Source of the DNA: Bacteroidales bacterium
GTDB taxonomy: Bacteria; Bacteroidota; Bacteroidia; Bacteroidales; UBA932
Assembly (NCBI GenBank): GCA_017471085.1
Contig: JAFUWW010000061.1
Coordinates: 19,991 to 83,990, forward strand
Direction of reading: 5' to 3'
DNA length: 64,000 bases
The notes under the pieces: model-generated
Seen by the model: the letters and a program-made list of their open reading frames with translations, nothing else
What the model was told of the DNA's origin: nothing
The model's database searches: none
Shown: one piece after another, positions 9,181 through 17,280 of the stretch
How positions within the stretch are numbered: position 1 is the stretch's first letter
Layout: every line of letters starts with the position of its first letter
Program-made: the position numbers and the translations under genes

Positions 9181-10650
9181 ATGAATATCTTCCGTTTTTT
9201 TCTCCCGCTCCTTGCCGCCCTGGCTGTATCTTGTAAGGAAAAGCCTGCCGATTCTCAGGTTGTTCCCGATCCGCCCCAACCTGCCGTTGTGGAGGCGGCC
9301 GTTTATACGACCTCTGTCTCCGGCGACCGTTTCAAGGAGAGCACCGTTGCGCTGAAAAAACCGGAAGACGCAGTTTTCTACAAGGTCCAGCTCAGCGGAG
9401 AGACCTTCCAGCAGGTGGACGGCTTCGGCCTGGCTATCACGCAGGCTTCCTGTTATAATCTGCTGCTGATGCCTCAGGAAGAGAGGACTGCTTTCCTGAA
9501 GGAACTGTTCAGCAGGGAAGAGGGCCTGGGGTCTTCCCTCATCCGGGTCTGCATTGGCGGCTCCGATTTCTCCATGGACGAGTTCACCTGGTGTGACCGG
9601 AAGGGAATCGAAAACTTCGATGTGCACCCGCTGGACGAGGAATACCTGTTCCCCATCCTGGACGAAATCTTCAAGATCAACCCGGCGGTGAAGATCATCG
9701 GCTCTCCCTGGAGCTGCCCCAAATGGATGAAGATGACCGAAAATGGAAAGGCCGGCTATGACAGCTGGACGGGCGGAAGGCTGAATCCTGTCTATTATCA
9801 GGACTATGCCACCTACTTTGTGAAGTGGATCCAGGAGATGGAGGGCAGGGGGTATCCCATCTATGCCGTCACCCTGCAGAACGAACCGCTGAACAGGGGC
9901 AATTCCATGTCGCTGTACATGCCCTGGGAAGATCAGCGGGACTTCATCAAGCAAGCGGTCGGTCCTGCCTTCGAGGCCGCCGGCATCAAGGCCAAAATCC
10001 TGCTTTTCGACCACAACTACAATTTTGACGACATTGCATCGCAGAAGGATTATCCGGTCAAGATTATGCAGGATGCCGATGCCGCCCGCTATGTGGCCGG
10101 ATCGGCCTGGCATAACTACGGGGGCCATGTTTCTACGCTGGACCGCGTGCACAGCCAGTTCCCCGACAAGGACATCTATTTCACGGAGGCCTCCATCGGC
10201 ACGTGGAATTATACCTTCGACGGCTGTCTGATCAATGATTTCCGGGACATCTTCCTGGGAACGCTAAGCCGCTTCGGAAAGGGCGTGACCCTGTGGAACC
10301 TGATGCTGGACGATGAGCGCAAACCGTACCGTCCGGGCGGCTGCAGCACCTGTTTCGGCGCTGTTACGCTGTCTTCCAAAGACCGCAAGTCCATTGTGAG
10401 GAACTCCCATTATTACAATGTGGCACACTGTTCCAAGGTCCTGCAGCCTGGTGCGGTGCGCCTTGGGACCACAGGATATGAAACGGCCGGCCTCACGTAT
10501 CAGTGGTACAAGAATCCGGACGGCTCCCAGGCGCTGCTGCTGCTCAATGAGGGCACTGCCGTCGCGGAGGTGAATTTCGTTACGGAAAAACACTCCCTGA
10601 ACTGCAAGGTGCCGGCGAAAGCCATCCAGTCCGTCCTCTGGAGGGACTAA
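9181..10650 (+). CDS. GH30 glucanase lipoprotein, probably endo-beta-1,6-glucanase type
   Basis: A 489-residue lipoprotein (AVSC lipobox, Cys18) of the GH30 glucosylceramidase/beta-1,6-glucanase family. Visible signatures: VDGFGLAITQASC, the acid/base in LQNEP (Glu235), the nucleophile in YFTEASIGTW (Glu336), SPWSCPKWMK, and a C-terminal side beta-domain (TYQWYKNPDGSQALLLLNEG). Bacteroidetes GH30 enzymes next to GH3 and GH16 commonly attack beta-1,6-glucan or beta-1,6 branches; this is inference for this protein. The TAA overlaps the convergent tsaE stop by 2 nt. It is the last PUL gene. Confidence 0.93.
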   Translation: MNIFRFFLPLLAALAVSCKEKPADSQVVPDPPQPAVVEAAVYTTSVSGDRFKESTVALKKPEDAVFYKVQLSGETFQQVDGFGLAITQASCYNLLLMPQEERTAFLKELFSREEGLGSSLIRVCIGGSDFSMDEFTWCDRKGIENFDVHPLDEEYLFPILDEIFKINPAVKIIGSPWSCPKWMKMTENGKAGYDSWTGGRLNPVYYQDYATYFVKWIQEMEGRGYPIYAVTLQNEPLNRGNSMSLYMPWEDQRDFIKQAVGPAFEAAGIKAKILLFDHNYNFDDIASQKDYPVKIMQDADAARYVAGSAWHNYGGHVSTLDRVHSQFPDKDIYFTEASIGTWNYTFDGCLINDFRDIFLGTLSRFGKGVTLWNLMLDDERKPYRPGGCSTCFGAVTLSSKDRKSIVRNSHYYNVAHCSKVLQPGAVRLGTTGYETAGLTYQWYKNPDGSQALLLLNEGTAVAEVNFVTEKHSLNCKVPAKAIQSVLWRD

Positions 10651-11069
10651 TCTTCCCACTCCAACGTGCGGGAACCATCGGCCTGCACCCGGATGGATAC
10701 TTTCAGGGTCTCTTCCGGGAGCAGGTCTTCTATGTTCTCCGGCCATTCCATGAGGCACAGTTGCCCGGAATCCAGATAATCGTACAGGCCGATGTCCAGG
10801 GCCTCCTCCAGCCGCTCGATCCGGTAGAAATCGAAGTGGAACAGGGGCTCTCCGTTCCCCGTCCGGTATTCATTGACAATGGCGAAGGTGGGGGAGCTTA
10901 CTGCGTCTTCCCGGACGCCCAGATGCTTGCAGATGGCCGTGATGAAGGTGGTTTTCCCAGCGCCCATCGGCGCGTAAAACGCCACCAGGCGGTTGTCTCC
11001 GATGGCCTCCAGAAACTTTTCCGCCGCCTTGTCAAGTTCTTCTATCTTGAAAGTAATATTTTTTTCCAT
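10647..11069 (-). CDS. tsaE: tRNA N6-threonylcarbamoyladenosine biosynthesis ATPase TsaE
   Basis: A 140-residue P-loop protein. Walker A is APMGAGKTT (Gly36-Thr41); further TsaE signatures are SSPTFAIVNEY, FHFDFYRIE and LCLMEWPENI. TsaE supports the TsaB-TsaD complex in making t6A37 on ANN-decoding tRNAs. The open frame reaches a TTG at 11084, but ATG 11069, one nucleotide after the upstream hicB-like stop, gives the normal start. The tsaC gene for the same pathway is also in this window (50503-51105). tsaE is probably the second gene of the promoter at 11507-11537. Confidence 0.95.
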   Translation of the reverse strand: MEKNITFKIEELDKAAEKFLEAIGDNRLVAFYAPMGAGKTTFITAICKHLGVREDAVSSPTFAIVNEYRTGNGEPLFHFDFYRIERLEEALDIGLYDYLDSGQLCLMEWPENIEDLLPEETLKVSIRVQADGSRTLEWED

Positions 11070-11070
11070 G

Positions 11071-11481
11071 TTAAATACCGGCAAAATGAATCAGCCCCAA
11101 TTGTTCGCTGAATCGGTGGATTCCTTCTTCCATTTTCCTTACGGTCTTGGCAGAGGGCTTTCTGTAACCGCTGACATAGTGTCCTAACTGTTTTTGGTTG
11201 ATTCCGGTAATCCTTTCCAGCCCGGCCAGCGTGAAAGCGAAGGCAAACTCCTGAAGGAAAGAGGGGATGTCGTACCGGAACTGGAACTCTGCTTCTTCGA
11301 AGTGTTCCCCCTTGTCTTTGAAAAGGGCTTTTATTTCTTCATACCCCGCCATGAAGTCTTCTTTTGCTTCCGGGATTGTATTTCCCGTTCCGATAATGCC
11401 ATAAGGGTAGGCATCGTCTTCAATGAAGATGGAGAAGCGATGGTCGGGGCCGGTTTCAATGATGGCGGTTACTGTTTTCAT
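11071..11481 (-). CDS. HicB-like antitoxin/regulator without a HicA partner
   Basis: A 136-residue protein. The N-terminal half (1-75) is a partial-RNase-H HicB fold (FSIFIEDDAYPYGIIGTGNT, EAKEDFMAGYEEI); the C-terminal half (about 90-136) is a helix-turn-helix (LAGLERITGINQKQLGHYV, YRKPSAKTVRKMEEGI). HicB normally neutralises and autoregulates a small HicA RNase encoded next to it. Here upstream there are only 50 nt before comM and downstream is tsaE, so no hicA fits. It may be a solitary regulator. A Bacteroidetes promoter with ideal spacing precedes it. Calling it an active antitoxin is not supported. Confidence 0.8.
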   Translation of the reverse strand: MKTVTAIIETGPDHRFSIFIEDDAYPYGIIGTGNTIPEAKEDFMAGYEEIKALFKDKGEHFEEAEFQFRYDIPSFLQEFAFAFTLAGLERITGINQKQLGHYVSGYRKPSAKTVRKMEEGIHRFSEQLGLIHFAGI

Positions 11482-11506
11482 AATTTAACGCCTGAATACT
11501 TCATCA

Positions 11507-11537
11507 CAAAGATAGTAATATTTCTAACATTTTACAA
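11507..11537 (-). promoter_or_regulatory. Promoter of the hicB-like/tsaE operon
   Basis: On the minus strand the -7 box TATCTTTG lies at 11514-11507 and the -33 TTG at 11537-11535, separated by exactly 20 nt. The -33 overlaps the 3' end of comM. The leader to ATG 11481 is about 22 nt. Confidence 0.75.
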
Positions 11538-13094
11538 ATCCAGGATGTTCCGGCGGTCCAGAAAGCGGTAACTGGCTGCTTCTGACAGGTGTTGGGGCAG
11601 GATGTTGCGTTCTCCGGCAAGGTCGGCGATGGTGCGGGCGATCTTGATGATGCGGGTGTAGGCGCGGGCGCTCAGCCCCAGGCGGTCTATCAATTTTTCC
11701 AGCAGGTCCTTGGAGGGTTCGTCCAGCTGGCAGAACCGCTCCAGCTCCCGGGCGCCCATTTCGGAATTGGTGAAAATGCCCAGCCCCTCGAAGCGCTCCA
11801 GCTGGATTTCCCGTGCCTGCTGCACCCGCCGGGCTACCGCCTCCGTCGGCTCCGCCTTCCCCCTCCTTACCAGGGCCGATGTTTCTACCGGGTGCATCCA
11901 GAGCTGGATGTCGATCCGGTCCATGATCGGCCCGGAAAGTTTGGCCAGATAGGCGGCCCGCTGGCCTGCGGAGCACGTGCAGCGGTCTCCCTCGCCGTAG
12001 TAGCCGCAGGGGCAGGGGTTGGAGGCGGCGATGAGCATGAAAGAAGCGGGGTACTCGATCTTGGCCTTCAGGCGCGAAATGGTCACTTTCCGGTCTTCCA
12101 GCGGTGCCCGGAGGCTTTCCAGCGTAGCTTTCGGCGCTTCGCAGAATTCGTCCAGGAAGAGGATGCCGCCGGTAGCCAGGGACACTTCCCCGGGCAGGAT
12201 ATTCTCCCCGCTGCCGCCGCCCAGCATGGCCGCCTTGGAGGCCGATATGTGCGGCGACCGGAAAGGCCGGCTGCGCATCATTCCCAGCCCGCCGGATGCC
12301 TTCCCCGCCACCGAATAAATCTTGGAAGTGATGGCCGATTCTTCCAGGCTCATGGGCGGCAGAACCCCGGAAAGCGCCTTGGCCAGCGAACTCTTTCCCG
12401 ACCCGGGCGCACCGATGAGAATGGCATTGTGCTGGCCTGCAGAGGCGATTTCCAGCCCCCGTTTGGCCCCTTCCTGCCCCACGATATCGGCAAAGTCCAT
12501 ATAAGATTTGGCACTCGGGGCCGATGCCCGGACAAGCGCCTTCCGGTACAGGTCCGTGTTCCAGATCAGCAAATCCCGCGGGTCTTCATCTTCCGCCAGG
12601 ATCCGCAGCACGTCGTCCAGTGTCCGGACCCCGTAGATCAGCGTTCCGGAATAATCCGCCGCTTCCAGGGCCGAAACTTCCGGAAAGATGCAGCCCCTGA
12701 ATCCGCAACGCATGGCCAGTTCCACCATCGGGAGGGTTCCGCTCACCGGCCGGATGCTGCCGTCCAGCCCCAGTTCGCCCATGATCAGATACTTCTCCAG
12801 CCCCGGCAGCGCCCGCTGCCCGGAAGCGGCGATGATGCCCAGGGCGATGGGCACATCGTATCCGCTCCCTTGCTTATGCATGTCGGCCGGAGCCAGGTTG
12901 ATGACAATTTTCTTTCCGGGAATATGGAAGCCCCTGGCCTGCAGGGCTGTAACTGTGCGCAGCAGGCTTTCTTTGACGGCGGCGTCCGCCAATCCTACCA
13001 GGTGGATTCCGATACCCAGCGTGATTTCCACTTCGATGACGATGGAAACCGCTTCGATTCCCACGCACTTGGCCCCGTGTATATAAACAAGCAT
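11532..13094 (-). CDS. comM: YifB/ComM-family Mg-chelatase-like AAA+ ATPase
   Basis: A 520-residue protein with the ComM/YifB order: an N-terminal Lon-protease-like domain (IEVEITLGIGIHLVGLADAAVKES; GELGLDGSIRPVSG), a Mg-chelatase-like AAA+ module with Walker A GAPGSGKSS near 228-236, Walker B GILFLDEF, and a C-terminal Mg-chelatase helical domain (LGLSARAYTRIIKIARTIADL). ComM is a branch-migration helicase that aids integration of incoming DNA during natural transformation; in non-competent bacteria its role is unclear. A comF-like gene is also in the window (45937-46653). ATG 13094 is clear. Confidence 0.93.
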   Translation of the reverse strand: MLVYIHGAKCVGIEAVSIVIEVEITLGIGIHLVGLADAAVKESLLRTVTALQARGFHIPGKKIVINLAPADMHKQGSGYDVPIALGIIAASGQRALPGLEKYLIMGELGLDGSIRPVSGTLPMVELAMRCGFRGCIFPEVSALEAADYSGTLIYGVRTLDDVLRILAEDEDPRDLLIWNTDLYRKALVRASAPSAKSYMDFADIVGQEGAKRGLEIASAGQHNAILIGAPGSGKSSLAKALSGVLPPMSLEESAITSKIYSVAGKASGGLGMMRSRPFRSPHISASKAAMLGGGSGENILPGEVSLATGGILFLDEFCEAPKATLESLRAPLEDRKVTISRLKAKIEYPASFMLIAASNPCPCGYYGEGDRCTCSAGQRAAYLAKLSGPIMDRIDIQLWMHPVETSALVRRGKAEPTEAVARRVQQAREIQLERFEGLGIFTNSEMGARELERFCQLDEPSKDLLEKLIDRLGLSARAYTRIIKIARTIADLAGERNILPQHLSEAASYRFLDRRNILDL

Positions 13095-13136
13095 AGTCGT
13101 AACTTTTTCGCAAGCTACGACAATCCCGGCGATTTC

Positions 13137-13178
13137 ATCGGTTGAAACAGAAAAACTTTCCGGAATGTTTCAACCGAT
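13137..13178. repeat. 12-bp perfect inverted repeat ATCGGTTGAAAC between comM and ispE
   Basis: Arms 13137-13148 (ATCGGTTGAAAC) and 13167-13178 (its complement) with an 18-nt loop. On the minus strand it begins 5 nt after the ispE stop. No T tract follows, so it is not a classic terminator. A related pair of arms lies 5 nt after the stop of the gene ending at 15391. Confidence 0.6.
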
Positions 13179-13183
13179 TCCGT

Positions 13184-14017
13184 TTAATTTTTTCGGATTT
13201 GGAAAAAGGCCGATCCGCTGCCGGACATGGCGGCGTACACAGCCCCTTGGGAATAAAGCATTTCCTTGACGGGAGCCAGGGATGGGTGCTTGGCGAAGAC
13301 GGTTTCCTCGAAATCGTTCTTCAAGTCTTCTTTCCAGGATTCAACCGGCTGCCGCAGCACTTCCCGGAGCGGTTTTTCCGGCAGGTGCGGGACAATGCCC
13401 CGGTAGGCGTCGGCCGTTGAAACCGACACGCCTTCGGGAATATAAACGCTGAATCTGTAAGGGGACAGGTCGATGGGAAAAGGTTCCAGGATTTCCCCGC
13501 GTCCCGTGCCCAGCATGGGGGTGTTATAGAGGAAGAAGGCGCAGTCGCTGCCCAGGGCGGCGGCATAGGCGGCGAGCTGCTCCGGGGAAAGGCCCAGTCC
13601 TGCGAGTTCCGCCATCATTTTCAGGGCGAAGGCAGCATCGGCCGATCCTCCGCCGAGCCCGGCTCCTACGGGGGAAAGCTTTTCCAGATAAATCTTCATG
13701 GGCGGCAGGTCGAAGTCTTTCTGCAGCAGGAAAAAAGCTTTGGCGGTGAGGTCTTTGAGCGGATCCCAGTCCACCTCCTGCTCCCTGGCCAGGGTGATCA
13801 TCAGCTTTCCGTCCGGCGAAATGGCCTGCGTCAGGTTCCCGTACCGTTCCCGCAGGCCGGCGAGGGTCCGGCTGTAGTCGTCGCCGGTTACAATTTCCAG
13901 GTTGTCATGGATGTCCGGATAGGGGACAAAGAGGGTTTCCAGGTCGTGGAAGCCGTCGGGGCGCTTGCGAAGCACATGGAGGCCTAGGTTCAACTTGACG
14001 TTCGGATGGGTGATCAT
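13184..14017 (-). CDS. ispE: 4-diphosphocytidyl-2-C-methyl-D-erythritol kinase
   Basis: A 277-residue GHMP kinase of the MEP isoprenoid pathway, phosphorylating CDP-ME on the 2-hydroxyl. Motifs: PNVKLNLGLHVLRKRPDGFHD at the N-terminus, the ATP-binding loop GAGLGGGSADAAFAL near residues 112-126, and C-terminal GAVYAAMSGSGSAFF. Length fits the family. ATG 14017 lies only 4 nt after a TATCTTTG box (14029-14022), which suggests a leaderless transcript. The later pathway gene ispF is at 55016-55495. Confidence 0.96.
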   Translation of the reverse strand: MITHPNVKLNLGLHVLRKRPDGFHDLETLFVPYPDIHDNLEIVTGDDYSRTLAGLRERYGNLTQAISPDGKLMITLAREQEVDWDPLKDLTAKAFFLLQKDFDLPPMKIYLEKLSPVGAGLGGGSADAAFALKMMAELAGLGLSPEQLAAYAAALGSDCAFFLYNTPMLGTGRGEILEPFPIDLSPYRFSVYIPEGVSVSTADAYRGIVPHLPEKPLREVLRQPVESWKEDLKNDFEETVFAKHPSLAPVKEMLYSQGAVYAAMSGSGSAFFQIRKN

Positions 14018-14035
14018 GTCGCAAAGATAATCATT

Positions 14036-15286
14036 TTATTCTATCCATACGCCCGTGAAATAGCCGTTGAACTTGAAGGTGACGAATTCCGTCCCTTTCA
14101 GGAGCAGGTGGGTGTTGCCGGTCAGGTCGCTCAAGGCGGCGTAGAGCAGTCCCCCGTGCACGGCGGAGCAGGCTTTTGTCGAGAGGAAATACCGGCGGGG
14201 AACCACTTTCAGGAACTGCCCCTGGGTCCAGATGTCCTGCACCTTTCCGTCCCGCAGGCTGATATAGCCGGTCCCGGAGCCGTCCGGGTAGAAATCGGCC
14301 AGCAGGTAATTGCTCGGCAGTTGTTCTCCGGGGCCCTCCTTCCCCCGGAGCCAATACGTGTATTTACTGACGGAAGTTCCTGTGCTGTACCCTTTTACAA
14401 GAATATGACCCTCTGAGGGGACCAGTTTGCAAAGGTGCACGGTCTCTCCCGGGGAAATGCCCAGCGAGAAGGCGTTGTCGTCCTTGACCAGCACCAGCGT
14501 ATTGCCTCCTGTCCCGCGCTGCTCGCTCCGGTAGAGGCTTCCTCCGTAACAGCGGATGTCGAAGACGGTTTCTGCAGTGCCCTCCGGGATCATTTTCACT
14601 TCCCGGTCTTTCTGCATCACATGGTACTCCCAGCCCAGACTGTTCTCTTTCCTGACAGGGATCCGGTAACTGTAATAGATGCTGTCGCCTGCCTGTGTGA
14701 GGGCCCCGCCCGGCCATTCCCTGTCGTCCATCGACCCGGTGACCGAGGCCGACGGATGGGAGAACACCTCTTCGCCGTCTGTCCGGAACGAGAATCCGCT
14801 TCTTCCGGCACGCTGTCCCAGGGTGTGGATGCGGCCTCGGTCGAAGAGGATTCCCCGAAGCACTTCGTCTCCGCCGTAGCGCAGCATCAGTTCGCCGTCC
14901 CGGTAAAGGAATGTCTCGCTTCCGTCGGAATCGTCCTGCCACAGATGTCCGTCCAGTATCCGGTGCCGGTCCGGTTCCGGGTAATGGCCAGCCGGCACCT
15001 CCAGCACTTGGACGGAGTCTTTCCAGACCACGATCCGGGCGCCGGTAAGGTCTCCGTCACGCCAGCGGATCCCGTCCGGGAACTGGAAAGCGGTGAGCCA
15101 GACAACGGGTTTCTTCTCTGCCGGGCTTTCCGGCTCCTCCGGCTCTGCCGGCGGGGCGGCCGAGTCTGACGGCACTTTGTAATAAGCGCGGTTCTGCATC
15201 CGGGTCCAGCGGGGCGTTCCCGGAAAAAGAGGCTTTTGGCAGGAGACGGCAAGGAGTATCAGCAGCGGGATTCCAAGTTTTCGCAT
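14036..15286 (-). CDS. Hypothetical lipoprotein, beta-propeller-like
   Basis: A 416-residue protein of unknown function. ATG 15286 is preferred over the longer frame because it gives a short lipoprotein signal (LLAVSC lipobox). After a Pro/Glu-rich linker (PPAEPEEPESPAEKKP) there are many short beta-strand blocks with aspartate/glycine turns (LYRDGELMLRYGGDE, HTLGQRAGRSGFSF, DFYPDGSGTGYISLRDG), which suggest a beta-propeller. A similar build is seen in periplasmic sensor or surface proteins, but no family is recognised. It lies downstream of the ECF sigma/beta-barrel operon on the same strand with a 104-nt gap holding an inverted repeat. Confidence 0.7.
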   Translation of the reverse strand: MRKLGIPLLILLAVSCQKPLFPGTPRWTRMQNRAYYKVPSDSAAPPAEPEEPESPAEKKPVVWLTAFQFPDGIRWRDGDLTGARIVVWKDSVQVLEVPAGHYPEPDRHRILDGHLWQDDSDGSETFLYRDGELMLRYGGDEVLRGILFDRGRIHTLGQRAGRSGFSFRTDGEEVFSHPSASVTGSMDDREWPGGALTQAGDSIYYSYRIPVRKENSLGWEYHVMQKDREVKMIPEGTAETVFDIRCYGGSLYRSEQRGTGGNTLVLVKDDNAFSLGISPGETVHLCKLVPSEGHILVKGYSTGTSVSKYTYWLRGKEGPGEQLPSNYLLADFYPDGSGTGYISLRDGKVQDIWTQGQFLKVVPRRYFLSTKACSAVHGGLLYAALSDLTGNTHLLLKGTEFVTFKFNGYFTGVWIE

Positions 15287-15332
15287 GGGCTTTTTTCGCC
15301 CAAGATAAGGAGGAAAAACAAAAAACAGCAGC

Positions 15333-15385
15333 ATCGGTTGACAAGATGTGCTGTTTCGAACGATTTATTGCGTGTTTCAACCGAT
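15333..15385. repeat. Inverted repeat ATCGGTTGA...TCAACCGAT
   Basis: Arms at 15333-15341 and 15377-15385. The right arm extends on the minus strand to ATCGGTTGAAACA, the same 13-mer that starts the repeat at 13178. Between the arms lies TTTCGAACGATTT (15354-15366), repeated at 46733-46745. It starts 5 nt after the stop of the beta-barrel gene (15391). Confidence 0.5.
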
Positions 15386-15390
15386 CCGGC

Positions 15391-16581
15391 CTATTGCTGG
15401 CCGAAGCTGAAACGGATGCCGGCCTCCAGTTCCATCCTGAGCGGCTGGATGGTGCGGATGGAACGCGGCTGTTTCTCCGTGCCGAAATAATAGCGTACGC
15501 TCGGATCCAGGAACAGGCCGAAGACCGGGGTGATCCGGAATTCCACCCCCAGGCCGGCGCCGGCCGACCATTGGATGCTGTTGCCCCTCTGGTGCCAATG
15601 AATGTCTTTAGGATTGGCGTGGATGAGGTAGTCGTTGTCCAACAGGAATTCTCCGGCTCCGCCTACGAAAGTGTGGAGGCGCCAGCGGCCCTGGTCGATC
15701 ACGTTGAAATACAGGTTCACCGGAACGCCCACCCAGTGCTGGTGGTTGTCGATGTCGGTCTGGAGGACGAGGATGTCACTGTTGAGGTCTGTGTAGTCGC
15801 CAATGAAAGTGCGGCTCATGTTGGTGTACCGGATGCCGGTGCCCAGCGCCCAGCGGGAATTGAAATGGTACTTGAGGCCGATTCCCACGGAGAACGGAAG
15901 GCTGAAGTTGACTTCCGGCGATTCGTTGTAGACGCCTTTCTCCACCACGGGGGCGAGCAGGCCTCCGGGCATTCCGGGAGAACGGTGGATACTGCCGGAG
16001 GGCACTTCTCCGCGGCGGTTGGTCTGGATATTGCCGCCGGCCGTGAATGAGAAGCCGCGCTGCTCTTTCCGGTTGGATTCCGCGAAGGCCAGTCTGTTGA
16101 AGGCGTCCGTGTCTTCCACGGCGTTGTCCAGCGGATTCTCCGGCTGCACCGATGCGACGGAAGCATGATGGGCGGCGGTTTCTTCCGCCTGGGCGGGCGC
16201 AGGTTCCTCCGCTGCGGGAATCTCTTCCCGGACAGCGGGTTCCGTGTACGCCAGACGGGAGACGGTCCGGGCAACTTGTTCCTCGATGGGGGCAATCTCC
16301 TCTGTTTCGGGGGTTGCTTCCACGGGAGGAACAGTTGCCTTCGGCGTCTCTGTGATTAATATAGTAGGGTTAGAATGTTCAGGGGCTGCGGGACGGAACA
16401 GGAAGACACCCAGGGCGATGGCGGCGGCAGCGGCCACGCCGGAAACGCTCCACACCCAGGCGGGAATCCTGCGGCGCTTGTCCAGGCCGGCTTCAATGCC
16501 TTCCCAGACGCGGGGCGATACGGGCTCTTCTGCGTCTTGCAGAATGTTCCTTATGGCTATGTCAAACTCTTTCTCTTTCAT
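15391..16581 (-). CDS. Anti-sigma-like single-TM protein fused to an outer-membrane beta-barrel
   Basis: A 396-residue protein. ATG 16581 overlaps the sigma-factor stop (ATGA), so translation is coupled. Residues 1-40 are a charged cytoplasmic-type segment with PVSPRVWEGIEAGLDKRR, like short Bacteroidetes anti-sigma N-termini. Then comes one hydrophobic helix (about 42-62, VWSVSGVAAAAAIALGVFLF), a long Pro/Glu/Ala-rich linker (about 65-160), and a PorT/OMP_b-brl-like barrel (about 180-396: FSVGIGLKYHFNSRWALGTG, VPVNLYFNVID, FGLFLDPSVRYYFGTE, ending SFGQQ). The likely role is envelope sensing that controls the partner ECF sigma factor. An inner-membrane helix and an outer-membrane barrel in one chain is unusual. 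Confidence 0.85.
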   Translation of the reverse strand: MKEKEFDIAIRNILQDAEEPVSPRVWEGIEAGLDKRRRIPAWVWSVSGVAAAAAIALGVFLFRPAAPEHSNPTILITETPKATVPPVEATPETEEIAPIEEQVARTVSRLAYTEPAVREEIPAAEEPAPAQAEETAAHHASVASVQPENPLDNAVEDTDAFNRLAFAESNRKEQRGFSFTAGGNIQTNRRGEVPSGSIHRSPGMPGGLLAPVVEKGVYNESPEVNFSLPFSVGIGLKYHFNSRWALGTGIRYTNMSRTFIGDYTDLNSDILVLQTDIDNHQHWVGVPVNLYFNVIDQGRWRLHTFVGGAGEFLLDNDYLIHANPKDIHWHQRGNSIQWSAGAGLGVEFRITPVFGLFLDPSVRYYFGTEKQPRSIRTIQPLRMELEAGIRFSFGQQ

Positions 16582-17174
16582 TTGTTTTCTTTTATCATTT
16601 CCTGCAGCCGCAGGCGCGCTCTCTGCAATTTGGAACGCGACGTGGCCTCCGTGCAACCCAGTTCCTTGGCAATCTCTTTATGGGAATATCCTTCCAGTAC
16701 GTACATGTTGAAGACGGCTCTGGCATCGGCGGGCAGCGACCGCACCATGCGCATGAGTTCCGCGTACCCCATATTCTGCAGGGGGGTGGTCTCTTCGGTG
16801 AACAATCCCCTTGCTTCGGAGATGTCGTCGCTCAGTCCCAGGGCATCCGTCTTTCTGAGATGCATCAGTGCAGTATTGACAAAGATCTTTCTGGCCCAGC
16901 CTTCAAAGGATCCGGCTCCGGTGTAGCTGTCCAGCTTTTTGAACAAGGTGATGAAACCTTCCTGGAGGACGTCTTCCGCATCTTCCCTGTTTCCCATATA
17001 GCGCAGGCAGAGGGCCATCATTTTGGGCGACAGGGCGTCGAAAAGCTGCTTTTGGGCTTTCCGGTCACCCTCCTTGCAAGCGGGAAGCAGGCGCTCCGGG
17101 GACGACGCTCCGCCAGGGGATTCGTCAACCCTTGTCCAAGTAATAAGATGCAAGTTTGTCCAAAAACGTTTCAA
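16578..17174 (-). CDS. RNA polymerase ECF-type sigma-70 factor
   Basis: 198 residues from TTG 17174 (191 from TTG 17153). There is no ATG before the conserved region, so the start is uncertain. Sigma region 2 is clear (YMGNREDAEDVLQEGFITLF, GSFEGWARKIFVNTALMHLRK), as is region 4 (LPADARAVFNMYVLEGYSHKEIA, GCTEATSRSKLQRARLRLQ). ECF factors direct core polymerase to envelope-stress or nutrient regulons. The downstream gene, overlapping by 4 nt, encodes the probable membrane partner. No TAnnTTTG box is obvious upstream, so the operon may use its own sigma factor (inference). Confidence 0.92.
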   Translation of the reverse strand: MKRFWTNLHLITWTRVDESPGGASSPERLLPACKEGDRKAQKQLFDALSPKMMALCLRYMGNREDAEDVLQEGFITLFKKLDSYTGAGSFEGWARKIFVNTALMHLRKTDALGLSDDISEARGLFTEETTPLQNMGYAELMRMVRSLPADARAVFNMYVLEGYSHKEIAKELGCTEATSRSKLQRARLRLQEMIKENK

Positions 17175-17241
17175 CGGGTGGCTCGGATTTTGTTCATATA
17201 TGACAAATTTCGTAAAAAAAATTTGATTCGGGGAAGGGAAG

Positions 17242-17272
17242 TTGTATGTTTTTTACAAAAGGTGTATTTTTG
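17242..17272 (+). promoter_or_regulatory. Promoter of the TPR-protein operon
   Basis: -33 TTG at 17242-17244 and -7 TATTTTTG at 17265-17272, spacer 20 nt. The ATG at 17281 is 8 nt past the box, so the leader would be only a few nucleotides. Confidence 0.75.
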
Positions 17273-17280
17273 TAGTCTGT

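Noticed and set aside
6269..9181. 970-codon open frame on the minus strand opposite GH3 and CotH
   Set aside because: Product is His/Gly/Arg-rich with no motifs, and lies wholly opposite two well-supported genes; long antisense frames are expected in C-ending-codon, high-G+C coding DNA.
11482..11531. hicA toxin gene next to the hicB-like gene
   Set aside because: Only 50 nt lie between the hicB-like ATG and comM; no frame of 50-90 codons is available on either side.
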